Below the pieces are notes generated by a model, which saw nothing but the letters and a program-made list of their open reading frames with translations, was not told the origin of the DNA and ran no database searches. Shown here piece by piece: positions 21,401 to 34,400 of a stretch of 64,000 nucleotides of DNA. Position 1 is the first letter of the stretch. Each line of letters begins with the position of its first letter. Origin of the DNA: Ariolimax columbianus (lineage: Eukaryota > Mollusca > Gastropoda > Stylommatophora > Arionidae); NCBI GenBank assembly GCA_036924085.1, contig JAVGWX010000012.1:31554979-31618978 (forward strand), read 5' to 3'. Both the position numbers and the translations under genes were made by a program.

Positions 21401-24400
21401 AAGCAGGCTAAGACATGAGTAGATGGAAACAGGCTAAGACATGAGTAGATGGAAACAGGCTAAGACATAAGTAGATGGAAGCAGGCTAAGACATGAGTAG
21501 ATGGAAGCAGGCTAAGACACGAGTAGATGGAAGCAGGCTAAGACATGAGTAGATGGAAGCAGGCTAAGACATGAGTAGATGGCTGCAGGCTAAAACATGA
21601 GTAGATGGAAGCAGGCTAAGACATGAGTAGATGGAAGCAGGCTAAGACATGAGTAGATGGAAGCAGGCTAAGACATGAGTAGATGGAAGCAGGCTAAGAC
21701 ATGAGTAGATGGAAGCAGGCTAAGACATGAGTAGATGGAAGCAGGCTAAGACATGAGTAGATGGAAGCAGGCTAAGACATGAGTAGATGGAAGCAGGCTA
21801 AGACATGAGTAGATGGAAGCAGGTTAAGAAATGAGTAGATGGAAGCAGGCTAAGACATGAGTAGATGGCTGCAGGCTAAGACATGAGTAGATGGCTGCAG
21901 GCTAAGACATGAGTAGATGGCTGCAGGCTAAGACATGAGTAGATGGCTGCAGGCTAAGACATGAGTAGATGGAAGCAGGCTAAGAAAGGGGTAGATGGAA
22001 GCAGGCTAAGACATGAGTAGATGGAAGCAGGCTAAGACATGAGTAGATGGAAGCAGGCTAAGACATGAGTAGATGGAAGCAGGCTAAAACATGAGTAGAT
22101 GGCTGCAGGCTAAGACATGAGTAGATGGCTGCAGGCTAAAACATGAGTAGATGGAAGCAGGCTAAGACAGGAGTAGATGGAAGCAGGCTAAGACATGAGT
22201 AGATGGCTGCAGGCTAAGACATGAGTAGATGGAAGCAGGCTAAGACATGAGTAGATGGAAGCAGGCTAAGACATGAGTAGATGGCTGCAGGCTAAAACAT
22301 GAGTAGATGGAAGCAGGCTAAGACATGAGTAGATGGAAACAGGCTAAGACATGAGTAGATGGAAGCAGGCTAAGACATGAGTAGATGGAAGCAGGCTAAG
22401 ACGAGTAGATGGAAGGAGGCTAAGACATGAGTAGATGGCTGCAGGCTAAGACATGAGTAGATGGCTGCAGGCTAAAACATGAGTAGATGGAAGCAGGCTA
22501 AGACATGAGTAGATGGAAGCAGGCTAAGACATGAGTAGATGGCTGCAGGCTAAGACATGAGTAAATGGAAGCAGGCTAAGACATGAGTAGATGGAAGCAG
22601 GCTAAGACATGAGTAGATGGAAGCAGGCTAAGACATGAGTAGATGGAAACAGGCTAAGACATGAGTAGATGGAAACAGGCTAAGACATGAGTAGATGGAA
22701 GCAGGCTAAGACATAAGTAGATGGAAGCAAGCTAAGACATGAGTAGATGGAAGCAGGCTAAGACATGAGTAGATGGAAGCAGGCTAAGACATGAGTAGAT
22801 GGAAACAGGCTAAGACATGAGTAGATGGAAACAGGCTAAGACATGAGTAGATGGAAGCAGGCTAAGACACTAGTAGATGGAAGCAGGCTAAAACATGAGT
22901 AGATGGAAGCAGGCTAAGACATGAGTAGATGGAAGCAGGCTAAGACATGAGTAGATGGCTGCAGGCTAAGACATGAGTAGATGGCTGCAGGCTAAGACAT
23001 GAGTAGATGGAAGCAGGCTAAGACATGAGTAGATGGAAGCAGGCTAAGACATGAGTAGATGGAAGCAGGCTAAGACATGAGTAGATGGAAACAGGCTAAG
23101 ACATGAGTAGATGGAAACAGGCTAAGACATGAGTAGATGGAAGCAGGCTAAGACATAAGTAGATGGAAGCAGGCTAAGACATGAGTAGATGGAAGCAGGC
23201 TAAGACATGAGTAGATGGAAGCAGGCTAAGACATGAGTAGATGGAAACAGGCTAAGACATGAGTAGATGGAAACAGGCTAAGACATAAGTAGATGGAAGC
23301 AGGCTAAGACACCAGTAGATGGAAGCAGGCTAAGACACGAGTAGATGGAAGCAGGCTAAGACATGAGTAGATGGAAGCAGGCTAAGACATGAGTAGATGG
23401 CTGCAGGCTAAGACATGAGTAGATGGCTGCAGGCTAAGACATGAGTAGATAGAAGCAGGCTAAGACATGAGTAGATGGCTGCAGGCTAAGACATGAGTAG
23501 ATGGAAGCAGGCTAAGACATGAGTAGATGGCTGCAGGCTAAGACATGAGTAGATGGCTGCAGGCTAAGACATGAGTAGATGGAAGCAGGCTAAGACATGA
23601 GTAGATGAAAGCAGGCTAAGACATGAGTAGATGGAAGCAGGCTAAGACATGAGTAGATGGAAGCAGGCTAAGACACGAGTAGATGGAAGCAGGCTAAGAC
23701 ATGAGTAGATGGAAGCAGGCTAAGACATGAGTAGATGGAAGCAGGCTAAGACATGAGTAGATGGAAACAGGCTAAGACATGAGTAGATGGAAACAGGCTA
23801 AGACATGAGTAGATGGAAGCAGGCTAAGACATGAGTAGATGGAAGCAGGCTAAGACATAAGTAGATGGAAGCAGGCTAAGACATGAGTAGATGGAAGCAG
23901 GCTAAGACATGAGTAGATAGAAGCAGGCTAAGACGAGTAGATGGAAGCAGGCTAAGACATGAGTAGATGGCTGCAGGCTAAGACATGAGTAGATGGCTGC
24001 AGGCTAAAACATGAGTAGATGGAAGCAGGCTAAGACATGAGTAGATGGAAGCAGGCTAAGACATGAGTAGATGGCTGCAGGCTAAGACATGAGTAGATGG
24101 CTGCAGGCTAAGACATGAATAGATGGCTGCAGGCTAAGACATGAGTAGATGGAGGCAGGCTAAGACATGAGTAGATGGAAGCAGGCTAAAACATGAGTAG
24201 ATGGCTGCAGGCTAAGACATGAGTAGATGGAAGCAGGCTAAGACATGAGTAGATGGAAACAGGCTAAGACATGAGTAGATGAAAGCAGGCTAAGACATGA
24301 GTAGATGGAAGCAGGCTAAGACATAAGTAGATGGAAGCAGGCTAAGACATGAGTAGATGGAAGCAGGCTAAGACATGAGTAGATGGAAGCAGGCTAAGAC

Positions 24401-27400
24401 GAGTAGATGGAAGCAGGCTAAGACATGAGTAGATGGCTGCAGGCTAAGACATGAGTAGATGGAAGCAGGCTAAGACATGAGTAGATGGAAGCAGGCTAAG
24501 ACATGAGTAGATGGCTGCAGGCTAAGACATGAGTAGATGGCTGCAGGCTAAAACATGAGTAGATGGAAGCAGGCTAAGACATGAGTAGATGGAAGCAGGC
24601 TAAGACATGAGTAGATGGAAGCAGGCTAAGACATGAGTAGATGGAAGCAGGCTAAGACATGAGTAGATGGAAGCAGGCTAAGACATGAGTAGATGGAAGC
24701 AGGCTAAGACATGAGTAGATGGAAGCAGGTTAAGACATGAGTAGATGGAAGCAGGCTAAGACATGAGTAGATGGCTGCAGGCTAAGACATGAGTAGATGG
24801 CTGCAGGCTAAGACATGAGTAGATGGCTGCAGGCTAAGACATGAGTAGATGGCTGCAGGCTAAGACATGAGTAGATGGCTGCAGGCTAAGACATGAGTAG
24901 ATGGAAGCAGGCTAAGAAAGGGGTAGATGGAAGCAGGCTAAGACATGAGTAGATGGAAGCAGGCTAAGACATGAGTAGATGGAAACAGGCTAAGACATGA
25001 GTAGATGAAAACAGGCTAAGACATAAGTAGATGGAAGCAGGCTAAGACATGAGTAGATGGAAGCAGGCTAAGACATGAGTAGATGGAAGCAGGCTAAGAC
25101 GAGTAGATGGAAGCAGGCTAAGACATGAGTAGATGGCTGCAGGCTAAGACATGAGTAGATGGCTGCAGGCTAAAACATGAGTAGATGGAAGCAGGCTAAG
25201 ACATGAGTAGATGGAAGCAGGCTAAGACATGAGTAGATGGCTGCAGGCTAAGACATGAGTAGATGGAAGCAGGCTAAGACATGAGTAGATGGAAGCAGGC
25301 TAAGACATGAGTAGATGGAAGCAGGCTAAGACATGAGTAGATGGAAGCAGGCTAAGACATGAGTAGATGGAAGCAGGCTAAGACATGAGTAGATGGAAGC
25401 AGGCTAAGACATGAGTAGATGGAAACAGGCTAAGACATGAGTAGATGGAAGCAAGCTAAGACATGAGTAGATGGAAACAGGCTAAGACATGAGTAGATGG
25501 AAGCAGGCTAAGACATGAGTAGATGGAAACAGGCTAAGACATGAGTAGATGGAAACAGGCTAAGACATGAGTAGATGGAAGCAGGCTAAGACATGAGTAG
25601 ATGGCTGCAGGCTAAGACATGAGTAGATGGAAGCAGGCTAAGACACTAGTAGATGGAAGCAGGCTAAGACATGAGTAGATGGAAGCAGGCTAAGACATGA
25701 GTAGATGGAAGCAGGCTAAGACATGAGTAGATGGCTGCAGGCTAAGACATGAGTAGATGGCTGCAGGCTAAGACATGAGTAGATGGAAGCAGGCTAAGAC
25801 ATGAGTAAATGGAAGCAGGCTAAGACATGAGTAGATGGCTGCAGGCTAAGACATGAGTAGATGGAAGCAGGCTAAGACATGAGTAGATGGAAGCAGGCTA
25901 AAACATGAGTAGATGGCTGCAGGCTAAGACATGAGTAGATGGAAGCAGGCTAAGACATGAGTAGATGGAAACAGGCTAAGACATGAGTAGATGGAAGCAG
26001 GCTAAGACATGAGTAGATGGAAGCAGGCTAAGACGTGAGTAGATGGAAGCAGGCTAAGACGTGAGTAGATGGCTGCAGGCTAAGACATGAGTAGATGGAA
26101 ACAGGCTAAGACATGAGTAGATGGAAGCAGGCTAAGACATGAGTAGATGGAAGCAGGCTAAGACATGAGTAGATGGAAGCAGGCTAAGACATGAGTAGAT
26201 GGAAGCAGGCTAAGACATGAGTAGATGGAAGCAGGCTAAGACATGAGTAGATGGAAGCAGACTAAGACATGAGTAGATGGCTGCAGGCTAAGACATGAGT
26301 AGATGGCTGCAGGCTAAGACATGAGTAGATGGCTGCAGGCTAAAACATGAGTAGATGGAAGCAGGCTAAGACAGGAGTAGATGGAAGCAGGCTAAGACAT
26401 GAGTAGATGGCTGCAGGCTAAGACATGAGTAGATGGAAGCAGGCTAAGACATGAGTAGATGGAAGCAGGCTAAGACATGAGTAGATGGCTCCAGGCTAAA
26501 ACATGAGTAGATGGAAGCAGGCTAAGACATGAGTAGATGGAAGCAGGCTAAGACATGAGTAGATGGAAGCAGGCTAAGACATGAGTAGATGGAAGCAGGC
26601 TAAGACATGAGTAGATGGAAGCAGGCTAAGACATGAGTAGATGGAAGCAGGCTAAGACATGAGTAGATGGAAACAGGCTAAGACATGAGTAGATGGAAGC
26701 AGGCTAAGACATAAGTAGATGGAAGCAGGCTAAGACATGAGTAGATGGAAGCAGGCTAAGACATGAGTAGATGGAAGCAGGCTAAGACGAGTAGATGGAA
26801 GCAGGCTAAGACATGACTAGATGGCTGCAGGCTAAGACATGAGTAGATGGCTGCAGGCTAAGACATGAGTAGATGGAAGCAGGCTAAGACATGAGTAGAT
26901 GGAAGCAGGCTAAGACATGAGTAGATGGCTCCAGGCTAAAACATGAGTAGATGGAAGCAGGCTAAGACATGAGTAGATGGAAGCAGGCTAAGACATGAGT
27001 AGATGGAAGCAGGCTAAGACATGAGTAGATGGAAACAGGCTAAGACATGAGTAGATGGAAACAGGCTAAGACATGAGTAGATGGAAGCAGGCTAAGACAT
27101 GAGTAGATGGAAGCAGGCTAAGACATGAGTAGATGGAAGCAGGCTAAGACATGAGTAGATGGAAACAGGCTAAGACATGACTAGATGGCTGCAGGCTAAG
27201 ACATGAGTAGATGGCTGCAGGCTAAAACATGAGTAGATGGAAGCAGGCTAAGACATGAGTAGATGGAAGCAGGCTAAGACATGAGTAGATGGCTGCAGGC
27301 TAAGACATGAGTAGATGGAAGCAGGCTAAGACATGAGTAGATGGAAGCAGGCTAAGACATGAGTAGATGGAAGCAGGCTAAGACATGAGTAGATGGAAGC

Positions 27401-30400
27401 AGGCTAAGACATGAGTAGATGGAAACAGGCTAAGACATGAGTAGATGGAAACAGGCTAAGACATGAGTAGATGGAAACAGGCTAAGACATGAGTAGATGG
27501 AAGCAGGCTAAGACATAAGTAGATGGAAGCAAGCTAAGACATGAGTAGATGGAAGCAGGCTAAGACATGAGTAGATGGAAGCAGGCTAAGACATGAGTAG
27601 ATGGAAGCAGGCTAAGACATGAGTAGATGGAAACAGGCTAAGACATGAGTAGATGGAAACAGGCTAAGACATGAGTAGATGGAAGCAGGCTAAGACACTA
27701 GTAGATGGAAGCAGGCTAAGACATGAGTAGATGGAAGCAGGCTAAGACATGAGTAGATGGAAGCAGGCTAAGACATGAGTAGATGGCTGCAGGCTAAGAC
27801 ATGAGTAGATGGCTGCAGGCTAAGACATGAGTAGATGGAAGCAGGCTAAGACATGAGTAGATGGAAGCAGGCTAAGACATGAGTAGATGGAAGCAGGCTA
27901 AGACATGAGTAGATGGAAACAGGCTAAGACATGAGTAGATGGAAACAGGCTAAGACATAAGTAGATGGAAGCAGGCTAAGACATGAGTAGATGGAAGCAG
28001 GCTAAGACACGAGTAGATGGAAGCAGGCTAAGACATGAGTAGATGGAAGCAGGCTAAGACATGAGTAGATGGCTGCAGGCTAAAACATGAGTAGATGGAA
28101 GCAGGCTAAGACATGAGTAGATGGAAGCAGGCTAAGACATGAGTAGATGGAAGCAGGCTAAGACATGAGTAGATGGAAGCAGGCTAAGACATGAGTAGAT
28201 GGAAGCAGGCTAAGACATGAGTAGATGGAAGCAGGCTAAGACATGAGTAGATGGAAGCAGGTTAAGAAATGAGTAGATGGAAGCAGGCTAAGACATGAGT
28301 AGATGGCTGCAGGCTAAGACATGAGTAGATGGCTGCAGGCTAAGACATGAGTAGATGGCTGCAGGCTAAGACATGAGTAGATGGCTGCAGGCTAAGACAT
28401 GAGTAGATGGAAGCAGGCTAAGAAAGGGGTAGATGGAAGCAGGCTAAGACATGAGTAGATGGAAGCAGGCTAAGACATGAGTAGATGGAAGCAGGCTAAG
28501 ACATGAGTAGATGGAAGCAGGCTAAAACATGAGTAGATGGCTGCAGGCTAAGACATGAGTAGATGGCTGCAGGCTAAAACATGAGTAGATGGAAGCAGGC
28601 TAAGACAGGAGTAGATGGAAGCAGGCTAAGACATGAGTAGATGGCTGCAGGCTAAGACATGAGTAGATGGAAGCAGGCTAAGACATGAGTAGATGGAAGC
28701 AGGCTAAGACATGAGTAGATGGCTGCAGGCTAAAACATGAGTAGATGGAAGCAGGCTAAGACATGAGTAGATGGAAACAGGCTAAGACATGAGTAGATGG
28801 AAGCAGGCTAAGACATGAGTAGATGGAAGCAGGCTAAGACGAGTAGATGGAAGGAGGCTAAGACATGAGTAGATGGCTGCAGGCTAAGACATGAGTAGAT
28901 GGCTGCAGGCTAAAACATGAGTAGATGGAAGCAGGCTAAGACATGAGTAGATGGAAGCAGGCTAAGACATGAGTAGATGGCTGCAGGCTAAGACATGAGT
29001 AAATGGAAGCAGGCTAAGACATGAGTAGATGGAAGCAGGCTAAGACATGAGTAGATGGAAGCAGGCTAAGACATGAGTAGATGGAAACAGGCTAAGACAT
29101 GAGTAGATGGAAACAGGCTAAGACATGAGTAGATGGAAGCAGGCTAAGACATAAGTAGATGGAAGCAAGCTAAGACATGAGTAGATGGAAGCAGGCTAAG
29201 ACATGAGTAGATGGAAGCAGGCTAAGACATGAGTAGATGGAAACAGGCTAAGACATGAGTAGATAGAAACAGGCTAAGACATGAGTAGATGGAAGCAGGC
29301 TAAGACACTAGTAGATGGAAGCAGGCTAAAACATGAGTAGATGGAAGCAGGCTAAGACATGAGTAGATGGAAGCAGGCTAAGACATGAGTAGATGGCTGC
29401 AGGCTAAGACATGAGTAGATGGCTGCAGGCTAAGACATGAGTAGATGGAAGCAGGCTAAGACATGAGTAGATGGAAGCAGGCTAAGACATGAGTAGATGG
29501 AAGCAGGCTAAGACATGAGTAGATGGAAACAGGCTAAGACATGAGTAGATGGAAACAGGCTAAGACATGAGTAGATGGAAGCAGGCTAAGACATAAGTAG
29601 ATGGAAGCAGGCTAAGACATGAGTAGATGGAAGCAGGCTAAGACATGAGTAGATGGAAGCAGGCTAAGACATGAGTAGATGGAAACAGGCTAAGACATGA
29701 GTAGATGGAAACAGGCTAAGACATAAGTAGATGGAAGCAGGCTAAGACACCAGTAGATGGAAGCAGGCTAAGACACGAGTAGATGGAAGCAGGCTAAGAC
29801 ATGAGTAGATGGAAGCAGGCTAAGACATGAGTAGATGGCTGCAGGCTAAGACATGAGTAGATGGCTGCAGGCTAAGACATGAGTAGATAGAAGCAGGCTA
29901 AGACATGAGTAGATGGCTGCAGGCTAAGACATGAGTAGATGGAAGCAGGCTAAGACATGAGTAGATGGCTGCAGGCTAAGACATGAGTAGATGGCTGCAG
30001 GCTAAGACATGAGTAGATGGAAGCAGGCTAAGACATGAGTAGATGAAAGCAGGCTAAGACATGAGTAGATGGAAGCAGGCTAAGACATGAGTAGATGGAA
30101 GCAGGCTAAGACACGAGTAGATGGAAGCAGGCTAAGACATGAGTAGATGGAAGCAGGCTAAGACATGAGTAGATGGAAGCAGGCTAAGACATGAGTAGAT
30201 GGAAACAGGCTAAGACATGAGTAGATGGAAACAGGCTAAGACATGAGTAGATGGAAGCAGGCTAAGACATGAGTAGATGGAAGCAGGCTAAGACATAAGT
30301 AGATGGAAGCAGGCTAAGACATGAGTAGATGGAAGCAGGCTAAGACATGAGTAGATAGAAGCAGGCTAAGACGAGTAGATGGAAGCAGGCTAAGACATGA

Positions 30401-31400
30401 GTAGATGGCTGCAGGCTAAGACATGAGTAGATGGCTGCAGGCTAAAACATGAGTAGATGGAAGCAGGCTAAGACATGAGTAGATGGAAGCAGGCTAAGAC
30501 ATGAGTAGATGGCTGCAGGCTAAGACATGAGTAGATGGCTGCAGGCTAAGACATGAATAGATGGCTGCAGGCTAAGACATGAGTAGATGGAGGCAGGCTA
30601 AGACATGAGTAGATGGAAGCAGGCTAAAACATGAGTAGATGGCTGCAGGCTAAGACATGAGTAGATGGAAGCAGGCTAAGACATGAGTAGATGGAAACAG
30701 GCTAAGACATGAGTAGATGGAAGCAGGCTAAGACATGAGTAGATGGAAGCAGGCTAAGACATAAGTAGATGGAAGCAGGCTAAGACATGAGTAGATGGAA
30801 GCAGGCTAAGACATGAGTAGATGGAAGCAGGCTAAGACGAGAAGATGGAAGCAGGCTAAGACATGAGTAGATGGCTGCAGGCTAAGACATGAGTAGATGG
30901 AAGCAGGCTAAGACATGAGTAGATGGAAGCAGGCTAAGACATGAGTAGATGGCTGCAGGCTAAGACATGAGTAGATGGCTGCAGGCTAAAACATGAGTAG
31001 ATGGAAGCAGGCTAAGACATGAGTAGATGGAAGCAGGCTAAGACATGAGTAGATGGAAGCAGGCTAAGACATGAGTAGATGGAAGCAGGCTAAGACATGA
31101 GTAGATGGAAGCAGGCTAAGACATGAGTAGATGGAAGCAGGCTAAGACATGAGTAGATGGAAGCAGGTTAAGACATGAGTAGATGGAAGCAGGCTAAGAC
31201 ATGAGTAGATGGCTGCAGGCTAAGACACGAGTAGATGGCTGCAGGCTAAGACATGAGTAGATGGCTGCAGGCTAAGACATGAGTAGATGGCTGCAGGCTA
31301 AGACATGAGTAGATGGAAGCAGGCTAAGAAAGGGGTAGATGGAAGCAGGCTAAGACATGAGTAGATGGAAGCAGGCTAAGACATGAGTAGATGGAAGCAG
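18500..31400. repeat. Tandem higher-order duplication of about 6.49 kb inside the array
   Basis: Rare variants pair at an offset of exactly 6,490 bp: GCAGACTAAG at 19771/26261 (position of ACTAAG), CTCCAGG at 20001/26491 and 20441/26931, and GACACTAG near 21204/27694. The offset becomes 6,438 after a two-unit loss (GTTAAGAA at 21823/28261, GGAAGGAGG near 22413/28851, GACACCAG at 23308/29746, TGAAT at 24116/30554). It becomes 6,412 after one more unit is lost (GAAAGGGG near 24913/31325). Block 1 is about 18500-24960 and block 2 about 24990-31400. Confidence 0.85.
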
Positions 31401-34400
31401 GCTAAGACATGAGTAGATGGAAGCAGGCTAAAACATGAGTAGATGGCTGCAGGCTAAGACATGAGTAGATGGCTGCAGGCTAAAACATGAGTAGATGGAA
31501 GCAGGCTAAGACAGGAGTAGATGGAAGCAGGCTAAGACATGAGTAGATGGCTGCAGGCTAAGACATGAGTAGATGGAAGCAGGCTAAGACATGAGTAGAT
31601 GGAAGCAGGCTAAGACATGAGTAGATGGCTGCAGGCTAAAACATGAGTAGATGGAAGCAGGCTAAGACATGAGTAGATGGAAGCAGGCTAAGACGAGTAG
31701 ATGGAAGCAGGCTAAGACATGAGTAGATGGCTGCAGGCTAAGACATGAGTAGATGGCTGCAGGCTAAAACATGAGTAGATGGAAGCAGGCTAAGACATGA
31801 GTAGATGGAAGCAGGCTAAGACATGAGTAGATGGCTGCAGGCTAAGACATGAGTAAATGGAAGCAGGCTAAGACATGAGTAGATGGAAGCAGGCTAAGAC
31901 ATGAGTAGATGGAAGCAGGCTAAGACATGAGTAGATGGAAACAGGCTAAGACATGAGTAGATGGAAACAGGCTAAGACATGAGTAGATGGAAGCAGGCTA
32001 AGACATAAGTAGATGGAAGCAAGCTAAGACATGAGTAGATGGAAGCAGGCTAAGACATGAGTAGATGGAAGCAGGCTAAGACATGAGTAGATGGAAACAG
32101 GCTAAGACATGAGTAGATGGAAACAGGCTAAGACATGAGTAGATGGAAGCAGGCTAAGACACTAGTAGATGGAAGCAGGCTAAAACATGAGTAGATGGAA
32201 GCAGGCTAAGACATGAGTAGATGGAAGCAGGCTAAGACATGAGTAGATGACTGCAGGCTAAGACATGAGTAGATGGCTGCAGGCTAAGACATGAGTAGAT
32301 GGAAGCAGGCTAAGACATGAGTAGATGGAAGCAGGCTAAGACATGAGTAGATGGAAGCAGGCTAAGACATGAGTAGATGGCTGCAGGCTAAGACATGAGT
32401 AGATGGAAGCAGGCTAAGACATGAGTAGATGGAAGCAGGCTAAGACATGAGTAGATGGAAACAGGCTAAGACATGAGTAGATGGAAACAGGCTAAGACAT
32501 AAGTAGATGGAAGCAGGCTAAGACACGAGTAGATGGAAGCAGGCTAAGACACGAGTAGATGGAAGCAGGCTAAGACATGAGTAGATGGAAGCAGGCTAAG
32601 ACATGAGTAGATGGCTGCAGGCTAAGACATGAGTAGATGGCTGCAGGCTAAGACATGAGTAGATGGAAGCAGGCTAAGACATGAGTAGATGGCTGCAGGC
32701 TAAGACATGAGTAGATGGAAGCAGGCTAAGACATGAGTAGATGGCTGCAGGCTAAGACATGAGTAGATGGCTGCAGGCTAAGACATGAGTAGATGGAAGC
32801 AGGCTAAGACATGAGTAGATGGAAGCAGGCTAAGACATGAGTAGATGGAAGCAGGCTAAGACATGAGTAGATGGAAGCAGGCTAAGACACGAGTAGATGG
32901 AAGCAGGCTAAGACATGAGTAGATGGAAGCAGGCTAAGACATGAGTAGATGGCTGCAGGCTAAGACATGAGTAGATGGAAGCAGGCTAAAACACGAGTAG
33001 ATGGAAGCAGGCTAAGACATGAGTAGATGGCTGCAGGCTAAAACATGAGTAGATGGAAGCAGGCTAAGACATGAGTAGATGGCTGCAGGCTAAAACATGA
33101 GTAGATGGAAGCAGGCTAAGACATGAGTAGATGGAAGCAGGCTAAGACATGAGTAGATGGAAGCAGGCTAAGACATGAGTAGATGGAAACAGGCTAAGAC
33201 ATGAGTAGATGGAAACAGGCTAAGACATGAGTAGATGGAAGCAGGCTAAGACATGAGTAGATGGAAGCAGGCTAAGACATAAGTAGATGGAAGCAGGCTA
33301 AGACATGAGTAGATGGAAGCAGGCTAAGACATGAGTAGATAGAAGCAGGCTAAGACGAGTAGATGGAAGCAGGCTAAGACATGAGTAGATGGCTGCAGGC
33401 TAAGACATGAGTAGATGGCTGCAGGCTAAAACATGAGTAGATGGAAGCAGGCTAAGACATGAGTAGATGGAAGCAGGCTAAGACATGAGTAGATGGCTGC
33501 AGGCTAAGACATGAGTAGATGGCTGCAGGCAAAGACATGAGTAGATGGAAGCAGGCTAAGACATGAGTAGATGGAAGCAGGCTAAAACATGAGTAGATGG
33601 CTGCAGGCTAAGACATGAGTAGATGGAAGCAGGCTAAGACATGAGTAGATGGAAACAGGCTAAGACATGAGTAGATGGAAGCAGGCTAAGACATGAGTAG
33701 ATGGAAGCAGGCTAAGACATAAGTAGATGGAAGCAGGCTAAGACATGAGTAGATGGAAGCAGGCTAAGACATGAGTAGATGGAAGCAGGCTAAGACGAGT
33801 AGATGGAAGCAGGCTAAGACATGAGTAGATGGCTGCAGGCTAAGACATGAGTAGATGGCTGCAGGCTAAAACATGAGTAGATGGAAGCAGGCTAAGACAT
33901 GAGTAGATGGAAGCAGGCTAAGACATGAGTAGATGGCTGCAGGCTAAGACATGAGTAGATGGAAGCAGGCTAAGACATGAGTAGATGGAAGCAGGCTAAG
34001 ACATGAGTAGATGGAAGCAGGCTAAGACATGAGTAGATGGAAGCAGGCTAAGACATGAGTAGATGGAAACAGGCTAAGACATGAGTAGATGGAAACAGGC
34101 TAAGACATGAGTAGATGGAAACAGGCTAAGACATGAGTAGATGGAAGCAGGCTAAGACATGAGTAGATGGAAGCAAGCTAAGACATGAGTAGATGGAAGC
34201 AGGCTAAGACATGAGTAGATGGAAGCAGGCTAAGACATGAGTAGATGGAAACAGGCTAAGACATGAGTAGATGGAAACAGGCTAAGACATGAGTAGATGG
34301 AAGCAGGCTAAGACACTAGTAGATGGAAGCAGGCTAAGACATGAGTAGATAGAAGCAGGCTAAGACATGAGTAGATGGAAGCAGGCTAAGACATGAGTAG

